A stretch of DNA of 64,000 nt from an uncultured bacterium (GCA_949299935.1 CASGCE010000033.1:1-64000); one strand, 5' to 3'; positions 44,327 through 53,393 are shown, numbered from the stretch's first letter. Program-made: numbers and translations. The notes: a model not told the origin generated them from the letters alone.

Positions 44327-44929
44327 ATGGCAAGATACAAAGGACCTACAAATAAATTATTCCGTAACTACGGTGTAAAAGATTTGTCAAACAGAAAGTT
44401 GACATCTTCTATGAGACAAAGTGCTTCAGGTCAGCACGGTGCTGTTAGGAAGAAACTTTCTGAATATGCAATTCACTTAAATGAAAAACAGAAAATCAGA
44501 CTTACGTATCTGGTGAGTGAAAAGCAGTTTGCAAAATACTATAACGAGGCCGCAAGAAGAAAAGGCGTAACAGGTACGATTTTGCTGCAACTGTTAGAGT
44601 CAAGATTGGACAATATACTTTTCAGAGCAGGCTTTGGTATTACTCGTAAGCAGACAAGACAGATTGTTAATCACGGGCATGTTTTGGTTAATGGCAGAAA
44701 AGTCGATATTCCGTCATATCTGGTAAAGCCCGGTGACGTTATAACCGTTAAATCTAAAAGCTCACAATACTTAAAAGATGTAATGGAGTTGATTGATATG
44801 GCGTGTGCGCCAGCCTGGATGACCATTGACAAGGATGCTTTAAAGATTACTTTTGACAGAATTCCGGAAAGAGAAGAACTTGATCCGGAAATCAAAGAAC
44901 ATTTGGTAATTGAGTATTATTCCAAATAG
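44327..44929 (+). CDS. rpsD: Ribosomal protein uS4
   Basis: 200 residues from ATG 44327, placed by AAAGGAGAAAAA; an upstream in-frame ATG at 44300 lies in the hairpin. MARYKGPTNKLFRNYGV, RQASGQHG-like region and the S4 RNA-binding domain (LESRLDNILFRAGFGITRKQ, VNHGHVLVNGRKVDIPSYLV) are clear. It nucleates 30S assembly and can autoregulate. No zinc Cys set is present in the N-terminus (a C-minus form). Confidence 0.96.
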   Translation: MARYKGPTNKLFRNYGVKDLSNRKLTSSMRQSASGQHGAVRKKLSEYAIHLNEKQKIRLTYLVSEKQFAKYYNEAARRKGVTGTILLQLLESRLDNILFRAGFGITRKQTRQIVNHGHVLVNGRKVDIPSYLVKPGDVITVKSKSSQYLKDVMELIDMACAPAWMTIDKDALKITFDRIPEREELDPEIKEHLVIEYYSK

Positions 44930-44998
44930 TGGTTAAGGCTAAGAGCCTAAAATTCGAAGTGAAAAATCAATAGTTATTGTAAAACTAGGAGAAAACAA

Positions 44999-45967
44999 AT
45001 GGAATTAAAAATTAAATGCGTTAATACAACAACAAGCTCAGATGGTTCACAATACGGAAAGTTTGTAATTGAGCCGTTAGAAAGAGGCTTTGGTACTACA
45101 ATCGGTAACTCTTTAAGACGAGTACTATTGTCAAGTCTTGAAGGTACTGCCGTAACATCAGCAAGGATTGAAGGTATTACTCATGAATATACAGCGATTC
45201 CCGGAGTATTGGAGGACGTTATAGATGTAATGCTTAACCTTAAGGGCTTAGTTGTAAAGAACGATTCCAAAGAAGCACAGCATTTGAGAATAGATGTTGA
45301 TAAACCGGGACCGGTTCTTGCAAGTGATATTCAATTGCCTGCAGGAGTTAAAGTTGTTAACCCTGATTGGTTAATTTGTACTGTGGCTGACGGTGGTTCA
45401 TTCCACGCCGATGTCATTGTTGAAACAGGTAAAGGTTATGTTGCCAATGATGTTCCAAGAGATGCTAAGGGGTTATCAATAGATGTATTGCCTATTGATG
45501 CAACTTTTATGCCTATTAAACGCGTAAGTTATAATGTCGAAAATACTCGTGTAGGTGATATGATAGATTTTGACAAGTTAACTTTGGAAATTTGGTCAAA
45601 CGGATCTATAGACGTTACAACTGCTTTGAGTCAGGCATCTAATCTTTTAATTGATCACTTCATGCAGATTGCATCAATTACGGGTCAACCGGTAATTGCT
45701 TCTGTTTCGTCTGTTGAAGAGTCTGAAGAAGAAGATTCCAATGTGCCGTCAATGACAATTGAAGAATTGGAATTATCTGTCAGAGCATATAATTGCTTGA
45801 AACGTGCAAGTATTAATTCAATGGCAGAATTGTTGAAAAAATCAGAACATGATTTGTTAAATATTAAAAACTTTGGTAAAAAATCTTCTGATGAAGTTAT
45901 CGAAAGACTTCACCATTTCGGCTTGGAATTAGCTCCGAGTCCTGAAATGGAGGAAGAAATCGGCTAA
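44999..45967 (+). CDS. rpoA: RNA polymerase subunit alpha
   Basis: 322 residues. N-terminal dimerisation domain: GSQYGKFVIEPLERGFGTTIGNSLRRVLLSSLEG. C-terminal domain: MTIEELELSVRAYNCLKRASINSMAELL...IKNFGKKSSDEVIERL, which binds promoter UP elements and activators. An acidic linker lies between. AGGAGAAAACAA precedes the ATG. Confidence 0.98.
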   Translation: MELKIKCVNTTTSSDGSQYGKFVIEPLERGFGTTIGNSLRRVLLSSLEGTAVTSARIEGITHEYTAIPGVLEDVIDVMLNLKGLVVKNDSKEAQHLRIDVDKPGPVLASDIQLPAGVKVVNPDWLICTVADGGSFHADVIVETGKGYVANDVPRDAKGLSIDVLPIDATFMPIKRVSYNVENTRVGDMIDFDKLTLEIWSNGSIDVTTALSQASNLLIDHFMQIASITGQPVIASVSSVEESEEEDSNVPSMTIEELELSVRAYNCLKRASINSMAELLKKSEHDLLNIKNFGKKSSDEVIERLHHFGLELAPSPEMEEEIG

Positions 45968-46007
45968 TTTACCGGAGTAAACAGTAATAATAAAAAGGGA
46001 AATAAAA

Positions 46008-46436
46008 ATGAGACACCAAACAAAAAAACATACGCTTGGAAAAGCACAAGACCAAAGAGAAGCCTTGTTGCGTTCTTTAGCGACTGAACTTTTTATGCAT
46101 GGTGAAATCAAAACAACTATGGCCAGAGCAAAAGCCTTGAGACCGTACGCTGAAGAGATTATCACTTATGCTAAGAAAGGTGACTTAAATAGCCGTCGTC
46201 AAGCAGCTAAATATATTTTCGATAAAGAAACAGGAAAATATATGGACTTGGCAACAGGTGAAGTTTTTGATGCACCTCAAACAGATAAAAAGTTGGCTGC
46301 CGAAACAGTTTTAAGAAAACTGTTTGTGGTCATAGGCAAAAAATATTTAAACCGTGAAGGCGGTTATACAAGAATTTACCGTTTGCCGCCAAGACGCGGA
46401 GATGCCTCTGAAATGGCATTAATTCAGTTGGTATAA
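46008..46436 (+). CDS. rplQ: Ribosomal protein bL17
   Basis: 142 residues with MRHQTKKHTLGKAQDQREALLRSLATELFMHGEIKTT-type start, the core of bL17. An insert around residues 65-95 (FDKETGKYMDLATGEVFDAP) lengthens it beyond the usual ~116 residues. The end, YTRIYRLPPRRGDASEMALIQLV, is standard. Located directly after rpoA as in most bacteria. Confidence 0.96.
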   Translation: MRHQTKKHTLGKAQDQREALLRSLATELFMHGEIKTTMARAKALRPYAEEIITYAKKGDLNSRRQAAKYIFDKETGKYMDLATGEVFDAPQTDKKLAAETVLRKLFVVIGKKYLNREGGYTRIYRLPPRRGDASEMALIQLV

Positions 46437-46440
46437 ATTT

Positions 46441-47196
46441 ATGCGTTATGCCTTTCAGGTTCAGTATATAGGTAAAAATTACGCCGGTAGCCAGCTTCAA
46501 TCAAAAAGTAAGGCACCGACAATACAAGGAGAACTTGAAAACGCACTCAGTACATTGATATATGGTGAAACCATAAATAATAACCGGCAGGTTAAAACAA
46601 TCTTTTCCGGAAGAACGGATAAGGGTGTAAACTCCATCGGGCAAGTTGTTCATTTTGATTGCGATAAACCTATTGTTGCTTCAGAGTTTATGTATTCACT
46701 TAATGAAATACTTCCCGATGATATTTCAGTGAGTAATTTAAGAAAAGTCGATTCAACTTTTCATGCTCAAAAATCGGCTAAGAAACGTCATTACGTATAC
46801 GTATTTATTAATCGTAAGTGTAAAAATGCTTTTGACGGAGATTTGTTAAGAATTAAGTATGAAATAAATGTTGAAAGGATGCAAAAATCACTGGATTACA
46901 TTAAGGGTGAACACGATTTTACAAGTTTCAAAAGTTCCGGATCGCTGAACCCAAGCAAAGTTTGTTTTATCTATGAGGCGAGAGTTTCACAAGCCGGCGA
47001 CAGGGTTTTTATTGATATTATAGGGAACAGGTTTTTATATAATATGGTAAGAACCATTGTCGGAACCCTTTTAGAAATAGAGGGGCATAATTTGCCGCCT
47101 GAGCATATGAAAAATGTTTTGGAGGCAAAAGACCGCCGTAAGGCAGGTCAAACTGTCAGTCCTTACGGTTTGACACTGGTAGAAGTAACATATTAA
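46441..47196 (+). CDS. truA: tRNA pseudouridine(38-40) synthase
   Basis: Makes pseudouridine at positions 38-40 of tRNA anticodon arms. 251 residues: YIGKNYAGSQLQ at the start, catalytic Asp in SGRTDKGVNSIGQV (about 59-72), HYVYVFINR, and NRFLYNMVRTIVGTLLEIE near the end. Four bases separate it from rplQ. Its place between rplQ and rplM is common. Confidence 0.95.
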   Translation: MRYAFQVQYIGKNYAGSQLQSKSKAPTIQGELENALSTLIYGETINNNRQVKTIFSGRTDKGVNSIGQVVHFDCDKPIVASEFMYSLNEILPDDISVSNLRKVDSTFHAQKSAKKRHYVYVFINRKCKNAFDGDLLRIKYEINVERMQKSLDYIKGEHDFTSFKSSGSLNPSKVCFIYEARVSQAGDRVFIDIIGNRFLYNMVRTIVGTLLEIEGHNLPPEHMKNVLEAKDRRKAGQTVSPYGLTLVEVTY

Positions 47197-47214
47197 AAAA
47201 ATTGGAGAATAAGC

Positions 47215-47658
47215 ATGAAAACATATTCAGCAAAACCTCTGGAAGTTGAAAGAAAATGGTATCTGATCGATGCTGAAGGCGAAATCCTTGGCAGATTAGC
47301 TACAAGAATTGCTAACATTCTCAGAGGCAAAAATAAACCTGAATATACACCCAACGTTGATACAGGTGATTTTGTTATCGTAATCAATGCTGACAAAGTT
47401 GTTGTTTCAGGTAAAAAAGAAACTGATAAAATTTATTATCATCACACCGGTTATCCGGGTGGTTTGAAATCTGCAAGCGTAAAAGAAGTACGTGAAAAGG
47501 ATGCAAGAAAATTAATTGAAAAAGCAGTGAAAGGTATGCTTCAACATAACACTTTGGGTGATACTCAGTTTACGAAATTGAAAGTTTACAATGGACCCGA
47601 GCATCCGCATGCTGCTCAAAAACCAATTATACTTGAAAAAGAAGGAGGTAACAACTAA
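47215..47658 (+). CDS. rplM: Ribosomal protein uL13
   Basis: 147 residues: [51 protein letters not shown] and [17 protein letters not shown] are diagnostic. Large-subunit assembly protein. Its last base overlaps the rpsI start (TAATG). Confidence 0.97.
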   Translation: MKTYSAKPLEVERKWYLIDAEGEILGRLATRIANILRGKNKPEYTPNVDTGDFVIVINADKVVVSGKKETDKIYYHHTGYPGGLKSASVKEVREKDARKLIEKAVKGMLQHNTLGDTQFTKLKVYNGPEHPHAAQKPIILEKEGGNN

Positions 47659-48053
47659 TGGCTGATAAAGAATTTATAGCTACAGGGCGCAGAAAAACCT
47701 CTATCGCAGTTGTAAAATTGGTTAAAGGTAAAGGCAGAATTTTCGTTAACGGTAAAAAACTAACTGATTATATCGGTAACAGACCTGCTATAGAAATGTT
47801 GGTATATAGACCGCTTGTTTTAACTGATAATCAAGATAAATACGATGTAAGAGTAAAAGCAACAGGCGGAGGTGTTGTTGCTCAATGTGGTGCTATTAGA
47901 CACGGCATTGCAAGAGCACTCGTTAAATCTAACGAAGAATACAGAAATGTACTAAGACTGGAAGGTTTATTAACACGTGATCCGCGCGTCAAAGAGCGTA
48001 AAAAGTATGGTCGCAAACGTGCAAGAAAACGTTTCCAATTCTCAAAACGTTAA
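47658..48053 (+). CDS. rpsI: Ribosomal protein uS9
   Basis: 131 residues with ATGRRKTSIAVVKLVKGKG, GGVVAQCGAIRHGIARAL and the basic C-terminal tail RKKYGRKRARKRFQFSKR that reaches the P-site tRNA. Last gene of the operon, followed by a terminator. Confidence 0.97.
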   Translation: MADKEFIATGRRKTSIAVVKLVKGKGRIFVNGKKLTDYIGNRPAIEMLVYRPLVLTDNQDKYDVRVKATGGGVVAQCGAIRHGIARALVKSNEEYRNVLRLEGLLTRDPRVKERKKYGRKRARKRFQFSKR

Positions 48054-48061
48054 TACATTAC

Positions 48062-48091
48062 AAAAAGCCGGTTTCAAAAACCGGCTTTTTT
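48062..48091. terminator. Bidirectional terminator
   Basis: GCCGGTTT, short loop, AAACCGGC with A-run and T-run on either side. Ends the ribosomal operon and, on the minus strand, the prepilin gene. Confidence 0.9.
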
Positions 48092-48940
48092 AATCACAAC
48101 GGTGTTTACCGTCCCAGGATAAATCACTGCACTTAAGATAGTCCATGTTTTTATTATAAATCACCCATGCTGCGCAGCCATAACCGTTATTGACAATTGT
48201 GCTATTAAGGTTACAGCCCCTTTCTAACGGGTACAAAGAATCATTTTTCGTACCTATTGGTATAATCATATCTTTATAAATATAAAAATAAAAAATATCT
48301 TTACCTATAGTATTTGGTAAGTTGGTCATTCCGTTTATATCAATATAAAAATCACCGCATATAGTTCTATCATTACAGTTGTAGTTTGAAATCCAGCCAC
48401 CTGAAAGTGTCATTCCGTCTGCAAGATGTATTATTACGGCTACTGTGTTATTGTTTGGCTCGCCTGTTAGATAGTATCTTTTATATTCAAATTTGTTTTC
48501 ATTATATTGCTTAGTTTTTTTCTTATTAATTTTAAGATAGGGACTTATTTTTTCCCAAAATACTAATGCATTGTTAGAAGACTCTATACTGCCTGAATTA
48601 CTTGTAAATCCCCAATTTGTCAGTTCACCGTTGTCGATTTTTGCCATCTGGTAAGCATTATTTATCATTGCATAAGCCTTTGTAAGTCTTGATACAGTTT
48701 GTTTTTCCTGATAATTTGAAATCAATGAAGGAGTAGTCAAAGCAGCAACTATACCGATTATAGCCAAGGTAATCAAGACTTCGGCAAGAGTAAAAGCACG
48801 CCAATATCTAAAACTAAAATTTACTATACCAATATTACATTCATAATGTATAAATTTATTAATAGAGCCAAAACCTAAAGCAAAGAAGCGTTTCGGGGGG
48901 GGGCGACTATCTGAACCGCTTTTGTATCAATCATTTTCAT
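48090..48940 (-). CDS. Type IV prepilin-like protein with C9 run; start and body out of frame as read
   Basis: Prepilin of the same family (FTLAEVLITLAIIG, FYIDINGMTNLPNTIGKDIF near the end). ATG 48940 has AGGAG six bases upstream and reads MKMIDTKAVQIVAPP up to a run of nine Cs on the coding strand (48895-48903); the frame then stops at a TAG seven codons later. One extra C, two fewer, or a -1 shift joins it to PKRFFALGF...RYWRA|FTLAEV, giving 283 residues with a 49-residue leader. No start codon exists in the pilin frame before a TTG inside the signal (48776). The run and its flank are the reverse complement of the G-run element of the other loci. Confidence 0.8.
48895..48909 (+). promoter_or_regulatory. 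G9 run in reverse orientation to its prepilin
   Basis: Plus strand CGGGGGGGGGCGACTA at 48894-48909 is the same core as in the forward loci (CGGGGGGGGGCGACT), but the gene reads through it as C9. It lies within the leader codons of the prepilin at 48090-48940. Confidence 0.7.
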
Positions 48941-49141
48941 ACAATCTCCTTTACATTAATTAAATACTATTTCTCATATATTGTCAAGTTTTGTTGTTAT
49001 ATATAAGTAGTAAAAGCAAACATTATTAACAAGTGAGTTTATTATGTAAACAAATGTTACAAAAAGGATAATATGTGAAATTGAACAATTTTAAAATACT
49101 TTATATATGTAAGAGAGTACACCAATATAAGGAGAGCTATT

Positions 49142-49465
49142 ATGTCTTTTTTAGCGGTAGATGCACAAAAACAATTATTTATTTTACAGAGAAACCAGTT
49201 GCAATTTGAGCAGACTCTTGTAATGAATGAAGCAAATTGGGTTTCCAAAGAAATGGGTTATTATGCTAACGAATTGGGCGATGAAGCTGATTTGGATAAT
49301 GATCCTTACTATATTCAATTGCAACAAACAGAAGAATATTTGGAATCAAGACAAGATACTTTAGATTCACAAATCCAACTGCTTGATAACGAAATTTCAA
49401 GTTTGAAAACACTTGTAAACAACAATATTAAAAACAGTTGCGGTTTGAATCTTGTCGGCAGTTAA
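49142..49465 (+). CDS. Small coiled-coil protein, short relative of the axial-like family
   Basis: 107 residues without signal peptide. The N-terminus (MSFLAVDAQKQLFILQRNQLQFE) and the C-terminal coiled coil (LDSQIQLLDNEISSLKTLVNNNI) follow the same heptads as the ends of the products at 31392 and 38519, but the variable middle domain is absent. It could be a minimal subunit (rod- or needle-like) or a relative that lost its outer domain. AAGGAGAGC precedes the ATG. Confidence 0.65.
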   Translation: MSFLAVDAQKQLFILQRNQLQFEQTLVMNEANWVSKEMGYYANELGDEADLDNDPYYIQLQQTEEYLESRQDTLDSQIQLLDNEISSLKTLVNNNIKNSCGLNLVGS

Positions 49466-49481
49466 TAGAAAAAACATCTGA

Positions 49482-50327
49482 TTATAGGCATTTTTTACTA
49501 TTTTCGAAAAGTGCCAAGGTGTTTAACATCAGTGCAGTAATTGTCATTGGTCCGACACCGCCCGGAACAGGTGTAATATGTGATGCAATTTTAGAAACAT
49601 TTTCAAAGTCAACATCTCCGTGTATTCTACCTGTTGAATCTTTGGAAATGCCAACGTCAACTACAACACAACCTGGTTTTAACATTTTTTCTTCTATTAT
49701 ATTTTTCCCTGCTGCAGAAACCAGAATATCTGCAGTTTTTGTTATTTCGGGAAGATTTTTTGTATGACTGTGGCATATTGTAACTGTGGCATTCCTATTT
49801 AACATCATTTGTGAAAGGGGTTTACCGACTATATTTGAGCGTCCAACAATTACTGTATGTTTTCCTTCTAAATCAATATTATATTCATCAAGTAAAAGTA
49901 AAATCCCAGTTGGAGTACACGGATATACAAAAGGTTCATCACCGGAGAAAAGCTTGCCGAAGTTATATGGTGTGAAACCGTCAACATCTTTTTGGGGACT
50001 AATAATACTTATTACTTTTTCTTTTGAAATATGTTTGGGCAAAGGCAGTTGAACGAGAATAGCACTTACGTTGTCATCTTTATTCAATTCGTGAATTTTT
50101 CTCAATAATTCATCTTCAAGAACTGATGAAGGATAACGAATAATTTCGGAATTTATGCCAATATTTTCAGCAGTCATTTTTTTATTTTTTACATAAAGCA
50201 TACTTGCAGGGTCATTACCGACAAGAATAACGGTAAGTAACGGTTTTTTTTCAAACCCTTCAATTTTTATTTTTAAGTTTTCCAGAATTTTTTCTTTTAA
50301 TTTTTTGCCGTCAAGGATTATTGCCAT
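49482..50327 (-). CDS. folD: Methylenetetrahydrofolate dehydrogenase/cyclohydrolase
   Basis: Bifunctional enzyme that interconverts 5,10-methylene-, methenyl- and 10-formyl-tetrahydrofolate. 281 residues: VGNDPASMLYVKNKKM (with the catalytic Tyr and Lys), QLPLPKHI, PCTPTGILLLLDEY, VVGRSNIVGKPLS and the end signature PVPGGVGPMTI. GAGG lies before the ATG. It begins 6 nt after the CooC-like gene, so it is the last gene of a one-carbon set with MetE-like and CooC-like proteins. Confidence 0.96.
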   Translation of the reverse strand: MAIILDGKKLKEKILENLKIKIEGFEKKPLLTVILVGNDPASMLYVKNKKMTAENIGINSEIIRYPSSVLEDELLRKIHELNKDDNVSAILVQLPLPKHISKEKVISIISPQKDVDGFTPYNFGKLFSGDEPFVYPCTPTGILLLLDEYNIDLEGKHTVIVGRSNIVGKPLSQMMLNRNATVTICHSHTKNLPEITKTADILVSAAGKNIIEEKMLKPGCVVVDVGISKDSTGRIHGDVDFENVSKIASHITPVPGGVGPMTITALMLNTLALFENSKKCL

Positions 50328-50333
50328 ACTACC

Positions 50334-51077
50334 TCACTGCGGAAGATTTAACCTGAAATAGAACTCTTTTATTGCATTTTGAACAATTTTTGATTCTTTT
50401 CTTACGGTATTGTTTTCCAAAGCTTTATCATAAGGGATTACACCTAACACATCTAAATCATACTTTTTTAAAAGCTCATAAACCTCGCTTAATTTATCAT
50501 TTTCGGCCTTATTTATCACAACACCCAATTGACCTCCGGCTGCATATTTTGCACTGAATTCTTCAATACGCTTGGCAAGGTGTGCGGAATCTTCGCTTGG
50601 ATTTGCCACAATTAGTGTTGTATCTACGTCAGTATCTACAAGTTGGTTTAGGTATTTTAAGTCAAATTCACAGTCAAAAATAACAATATCGTATCTTTCA
50701 ATAAGTTTGTAAACAGCGTCGTTAATTTGGCCGGTAATAGGGCATCTGCAATCTTTTGAACCTACAAGCCAAGAAACGATTATATCTGTATTTTCGTCCA
50801 AAGAAACAACAATATCTTCCATAGCCCATTCGACAAATTCCTGCTTAGTCATATTTTCGGGAATGCCTGTTTTATATTCGTGTTTACCGCTTCTTATACC
50901 GTATATAGTATTTCTTATATCAAGTCCGAAACTGTGTCCAAGTTCTCCCGTTAGATCATTATCCAATAGCAGGATTGTTTTTTCCGGAAACATTTCTTTT
51001 AGAATATTTAAAAACGCTTTAGTAATGGTTGTCTTACCACTGCCGCTTTTACCTGTTATTGCGAGTTTAGTTGTCAT
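50334..51077 (-). CDS. CooC/AcsF-like nickel- or corrinoid-pathway ATPase
   Basis: MinD/Mrp-type P-loop ATPase of 247 residues. Deviant Walker A GKSGSGKTT (9-17), a CRCP cysteine pair near residue 110 where CooC proteins bind metal, FDCEFDLKYL switch region and a C-terminal Rossmann half. CooC inserts nickel into carbon monoxide dehydrogenase; relatives serve Wood-Ljungdahl corrinoid proteins. No CODH gene lies here, so the client is unknown. It overlaps the MetE-like gene by 11 nt and precedes folD by 6 nt. Confidence 0.8.
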   Translation of the reverse strand: MTTKLAITGKSGSGKTTITKAFLNILKEMFPEKTILLLDNDLTGELGHSFGLDIRNTIYGIRSGKHEYKTGIPENMTKQEFVEWAMEDIVVSLDENTDIIVSWLVGSKDCRCPITGQINDAVYKLIERYDIVIFDCEFDLKYLNQLVDTDVDTTLIVANPSEDSAHLAKRIEEFSAKYAAGGQLGVVINKAENDKLSEVYELLKKYDLDVLGVIPYDKALENNTVRKESKIVQNAIKEFYFRLNLPQ

Positions 51078-52110
51078 TATACCTCTCTTTTAACTCAAAG
51101 GTTAGCCGCATTGCCTTCTCAGCAAGCTCTTCTGGTAGTGCGCCCGCTCCGCAAGTTGGTGTTATAAAAGAATTATTTATTATTAGTTTCTCATTAATTC
51201 CCTTTTTAGTCAAATAGTTTACAGCTTTTTTAAATTTTTCAAGCAGAATTTTCAAATCTGCGGTTTCCAAAGCTTTTCTATCCTTTGTTGGAACTATACC
51301 CCAAGCAATTTTACCGCCTTTTTCAAGGAATTTTTTCAATTCTTTATGGAAAATACTTAAGTTTTCTGCATATGAATATCCGTCAAGGCTTATTATATCG
51401 ATACCTGCATCAATTGGAACTGTCCAATTACACTTGCCGCAGCAGTGCACTCCGGAAATACCTCCGTTATTTTTAATTATGTCGGATATGTCTTTAAGCA
51501 TATTAATTACTTCGTCACGTGAGATTGTTATATAATTTGAAGTACCTAGCTGTGTAATGGTAGGTTCATCAATAAAAATTATAGGGATAGCATTTGTCTT
51601 TTTGATTTCTATTATCTGCCAAAGAGCTTTCAGTGAAAGCATTTTTACAATCAACTCTCTTAACGTTTCATCATAAACCGCGCATATGTTCTTTGCATCG
51701 GTCAATGTTGTGGCAAGTGTAAACGGACCTATTACTTGACCTTTTGCATATTTACAATTATTTCTTATAATCAATTCTAAAAAGGGTTTAAAAGTAGAAG
51801 AAAAATTCTCACTTATTGAATATTTTTGAAGTAGCTTATAATCTTTGTTTTTAATAATATTTTCGTAGTTATTGAAGAATTGTTCCAAATCATCAAAAAA
51901 TCGGGTATTTTCTGTATCAAAACGAAAAATTTCATCAACGGAACCAAAAAATGAAGGCATTCCCTCCAAAAATTGAAAAGACATGTCTTCATTTTTACTA
52001 ACTTTCGCAAGTTGAGGCCAAAAAGGTATTTTATCGAAGTACCTTTGGACAATAGAAAGGGCTTTTAGGGGATTATCATAAGGTAATGAACCGATTGCCA
52101 GACACTCCAT
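51067..52110 (-). CDS. Short MetE/UROD-type methyltransferase (core-MetE-like)
   Basis: 347-residue member of the UROD/MetE superfamily, without the N-terminal half of classical MetE. The zinc ligands of MetE are recognisable: GVHCCGKCNW (H-x-C) near residue 222 and TPTCGAGALPEE (Cys) near 322. Short core-MetE proteins take the methyl group from a methyl-corrinoid protein rather than methyl-folate to make methionine; other substrates are possible. The neighbours CooC-like ATPase and folD support one-carbon/corrinoid chemistry. It starts 18 nt after rplI. Confidence 0.8.
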   Translation of the reverse strand: MECLAIGSLPYDNPLKALSIVQRYFDKIPFWPQLAKVSKNEDMSFQFLEGMPSFFGSVDEIFRFDTENTRFFDDLEQFFNNYENIIKNKDYKLLQKYSISENFSSTFKPFLELIIRNNCKYAKGQVIGPFTLATTLTDAKNICAVYDETLRELIVKMLSLKALWQIIEIKKTNAIPIIFIDEPTITQLGTSNYITISRDEVINMLKDISDIIKNNGGISGVHCCGKCNWTVPIDAGIDIISLDGYSYAENLSIFHKELKKFLEKGGKIAWGIVPTKDRKALETADLKILLEKFKKAVNYLTKKGINEKLIINNSFITPTCGAGALPEELAEKAMRLTFELKERYNDN

Positions 52111-52128
52111 TCAATCCCCCTTTGTTAG

Positions 52129-52635
52129 TTATTCTTCTTCAACTGTTGTTTCTTCAACTTCTTCTTCTATAGATTCTTTAACAACTTCGGATGCGGTTAC
52201 CAAAACTGCCAATTCGCATTTAACTTTAGAAGTCAGTTTAATTAGCATTTTGTATTCGCCAATTTTGTTAATAGGAGCATTTAATGAAACATTTTTTCTA
52301 TCAATTTCGATACCTGACTTTTCCTTTAATTCTTCAGTCAATTTTTTTGTTGTGATAGTACCGAATAATTTTCCGGATTCACCGGCTTTTGCAGATAATT
52401 CAAGCTTACCGAATTTTTCGATTTCTTGAGCTTTTTTGAGAGCTTCAGCGTGTAACTTTTCCTGTTTAGCTTTAATTCTTGCCAGATTTTTTTCACGATT
52501 TTGAATAGCACCTTCAGTTGCTATTTCTGCAGCAGCTTGAGGCAACAAAAAGTTTCTTGCATAACCGTCTTTAACATTTACGATGTCGCCTGCTTCACCC
52601 AAGTTTTGGACATCTTTTTTTAATATAACTTGCAT
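52129..52635 (-). CDS. rplI: Ribosomal protein bL9
   Basis: 168 residues: MQVILKKDVQNLGEAGDIVNVKDGYARNFLLPQ, long connecting helix (AIQNREKNLARIKAKQEKL) and C-terminal domain (GKLFGTITTKKL) followed by an acidic Glu-rich tail of about 20 residues longer than usual. AGGAGAATTTTTATT lies before the ATG. Probably co-transcribed with the MetE-like, CooC-like and folD genes. Confidence 0.95.
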   Translation of the reverse strand: MQVILKKDVQNLGEAGDIVNVKDGYARNFLLPQAAAEIATEGAIQNREKNLARIKAKQEKLHAEALKKAQEIEKFGKLELSAKAGESGKLFGTITTKKLTEELKEKSGIEIDRKNVSLNAPINKIGEYKMLIKLTSKVKCELAVLVTASEVVKESIEEEVEETTVEEE

Positions 52636-52739
52636 AATAAAAATTCTCCTTTTCTACTTATTACTGCGTTTAAGCCAATGCTATAACAAACAAAATCAAT
52701 TGTCGAGCATTTTTTGCGGATTGTTACAGAGCAAATATT

Positions 52740-53384
52740 TTATTTTATATCAGGGAAAAGGTATCTGACGCCGTTATCTCCGCGCCAGCGTATATAGCCG
52801 GTTTTTGATGTTCTGTCAAGGTCAAGTACACTTACCAATGCCCAATTCCCACGAATAACATTAAGTTTAATTTTAGCCGGCATGTTTATTTCTGCCAAAA
52901 ATTGTGATGAATCATCCGCCGCACTTCTTATATTTTTAACAAAATCGGGTGCACCTTTCAGTATATACAATCCGTACTTTCTTCCATACACGTTGTAAAA
53001 GTGAATCCAACTCATAAATTTATAAGGATCATCTTTTTTAATCCAAGCGGTTTCAGCTGTTTTGTTATTATAAATAATCTGAACCCATTCATCAGTTTCA
53101 TCGGTAACTGCCACATATCCTAAGTCTTTACCCAAGATAAAGACCACAAATAAATCTTGCGGGTTAATATTTTCAGGGTAAATACCAATTGATGACCATT
53201 TTATTGTTTTAACAATTTTTGAATCATCCTTTGGCGATTCATACAGTGTAATAGTTTTGGGCACCTGATATAAACCGATAGTACGAAGATTATTCAATTC
53301 TACACTAACCGGCATGACATCTGTTGCATTTGCGGGTAAAACCAACCAAAGTAATAACCCCAAAAATACTATCAGTTTTTGCAT
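52740..53384 (-). CDS. Secreted protein with possible SH3-like folds
   Basis: 214 residues. Signal peptide MQKLIVFLGLLLWLVLPANA. The mature protein contains two beta-rich stretches (about 38-112 and 160-214) with SH3b-like sequence (KTITLYESPKDDSKIV, GNWALVSVLDLD..SKTGYIRW). Bacterial SH3 domains bind peptidoglycan peptides, so a periplasmic wall-associated role is plausible but unproven. AGGAG precedes the ATG; pheT ends 9 nt upstream, so they share an operon. Confidence 0.7.
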   Translation of the reverse strand: MQKLIVFLGLLLWLVLPANATDVMPVSVELNNLRTIGLYQVPKTITLYESPKDDSKIVKTIKWSSIGIYPENINPQDLFVVFILGKDLGYVAVTDETDEWVQIIYNNKTAETAWIKKDDPYKFMSWIHFYNVYGRKYGLYILKGAPDFVKNIRSAADDSSQFLAEINMPAKIKLNVIRGNWALVSVLDLDRTSKTGYIRWRGDNGVRYLFPDIK

Positions 53385-53393
53385 ATTTAACTC

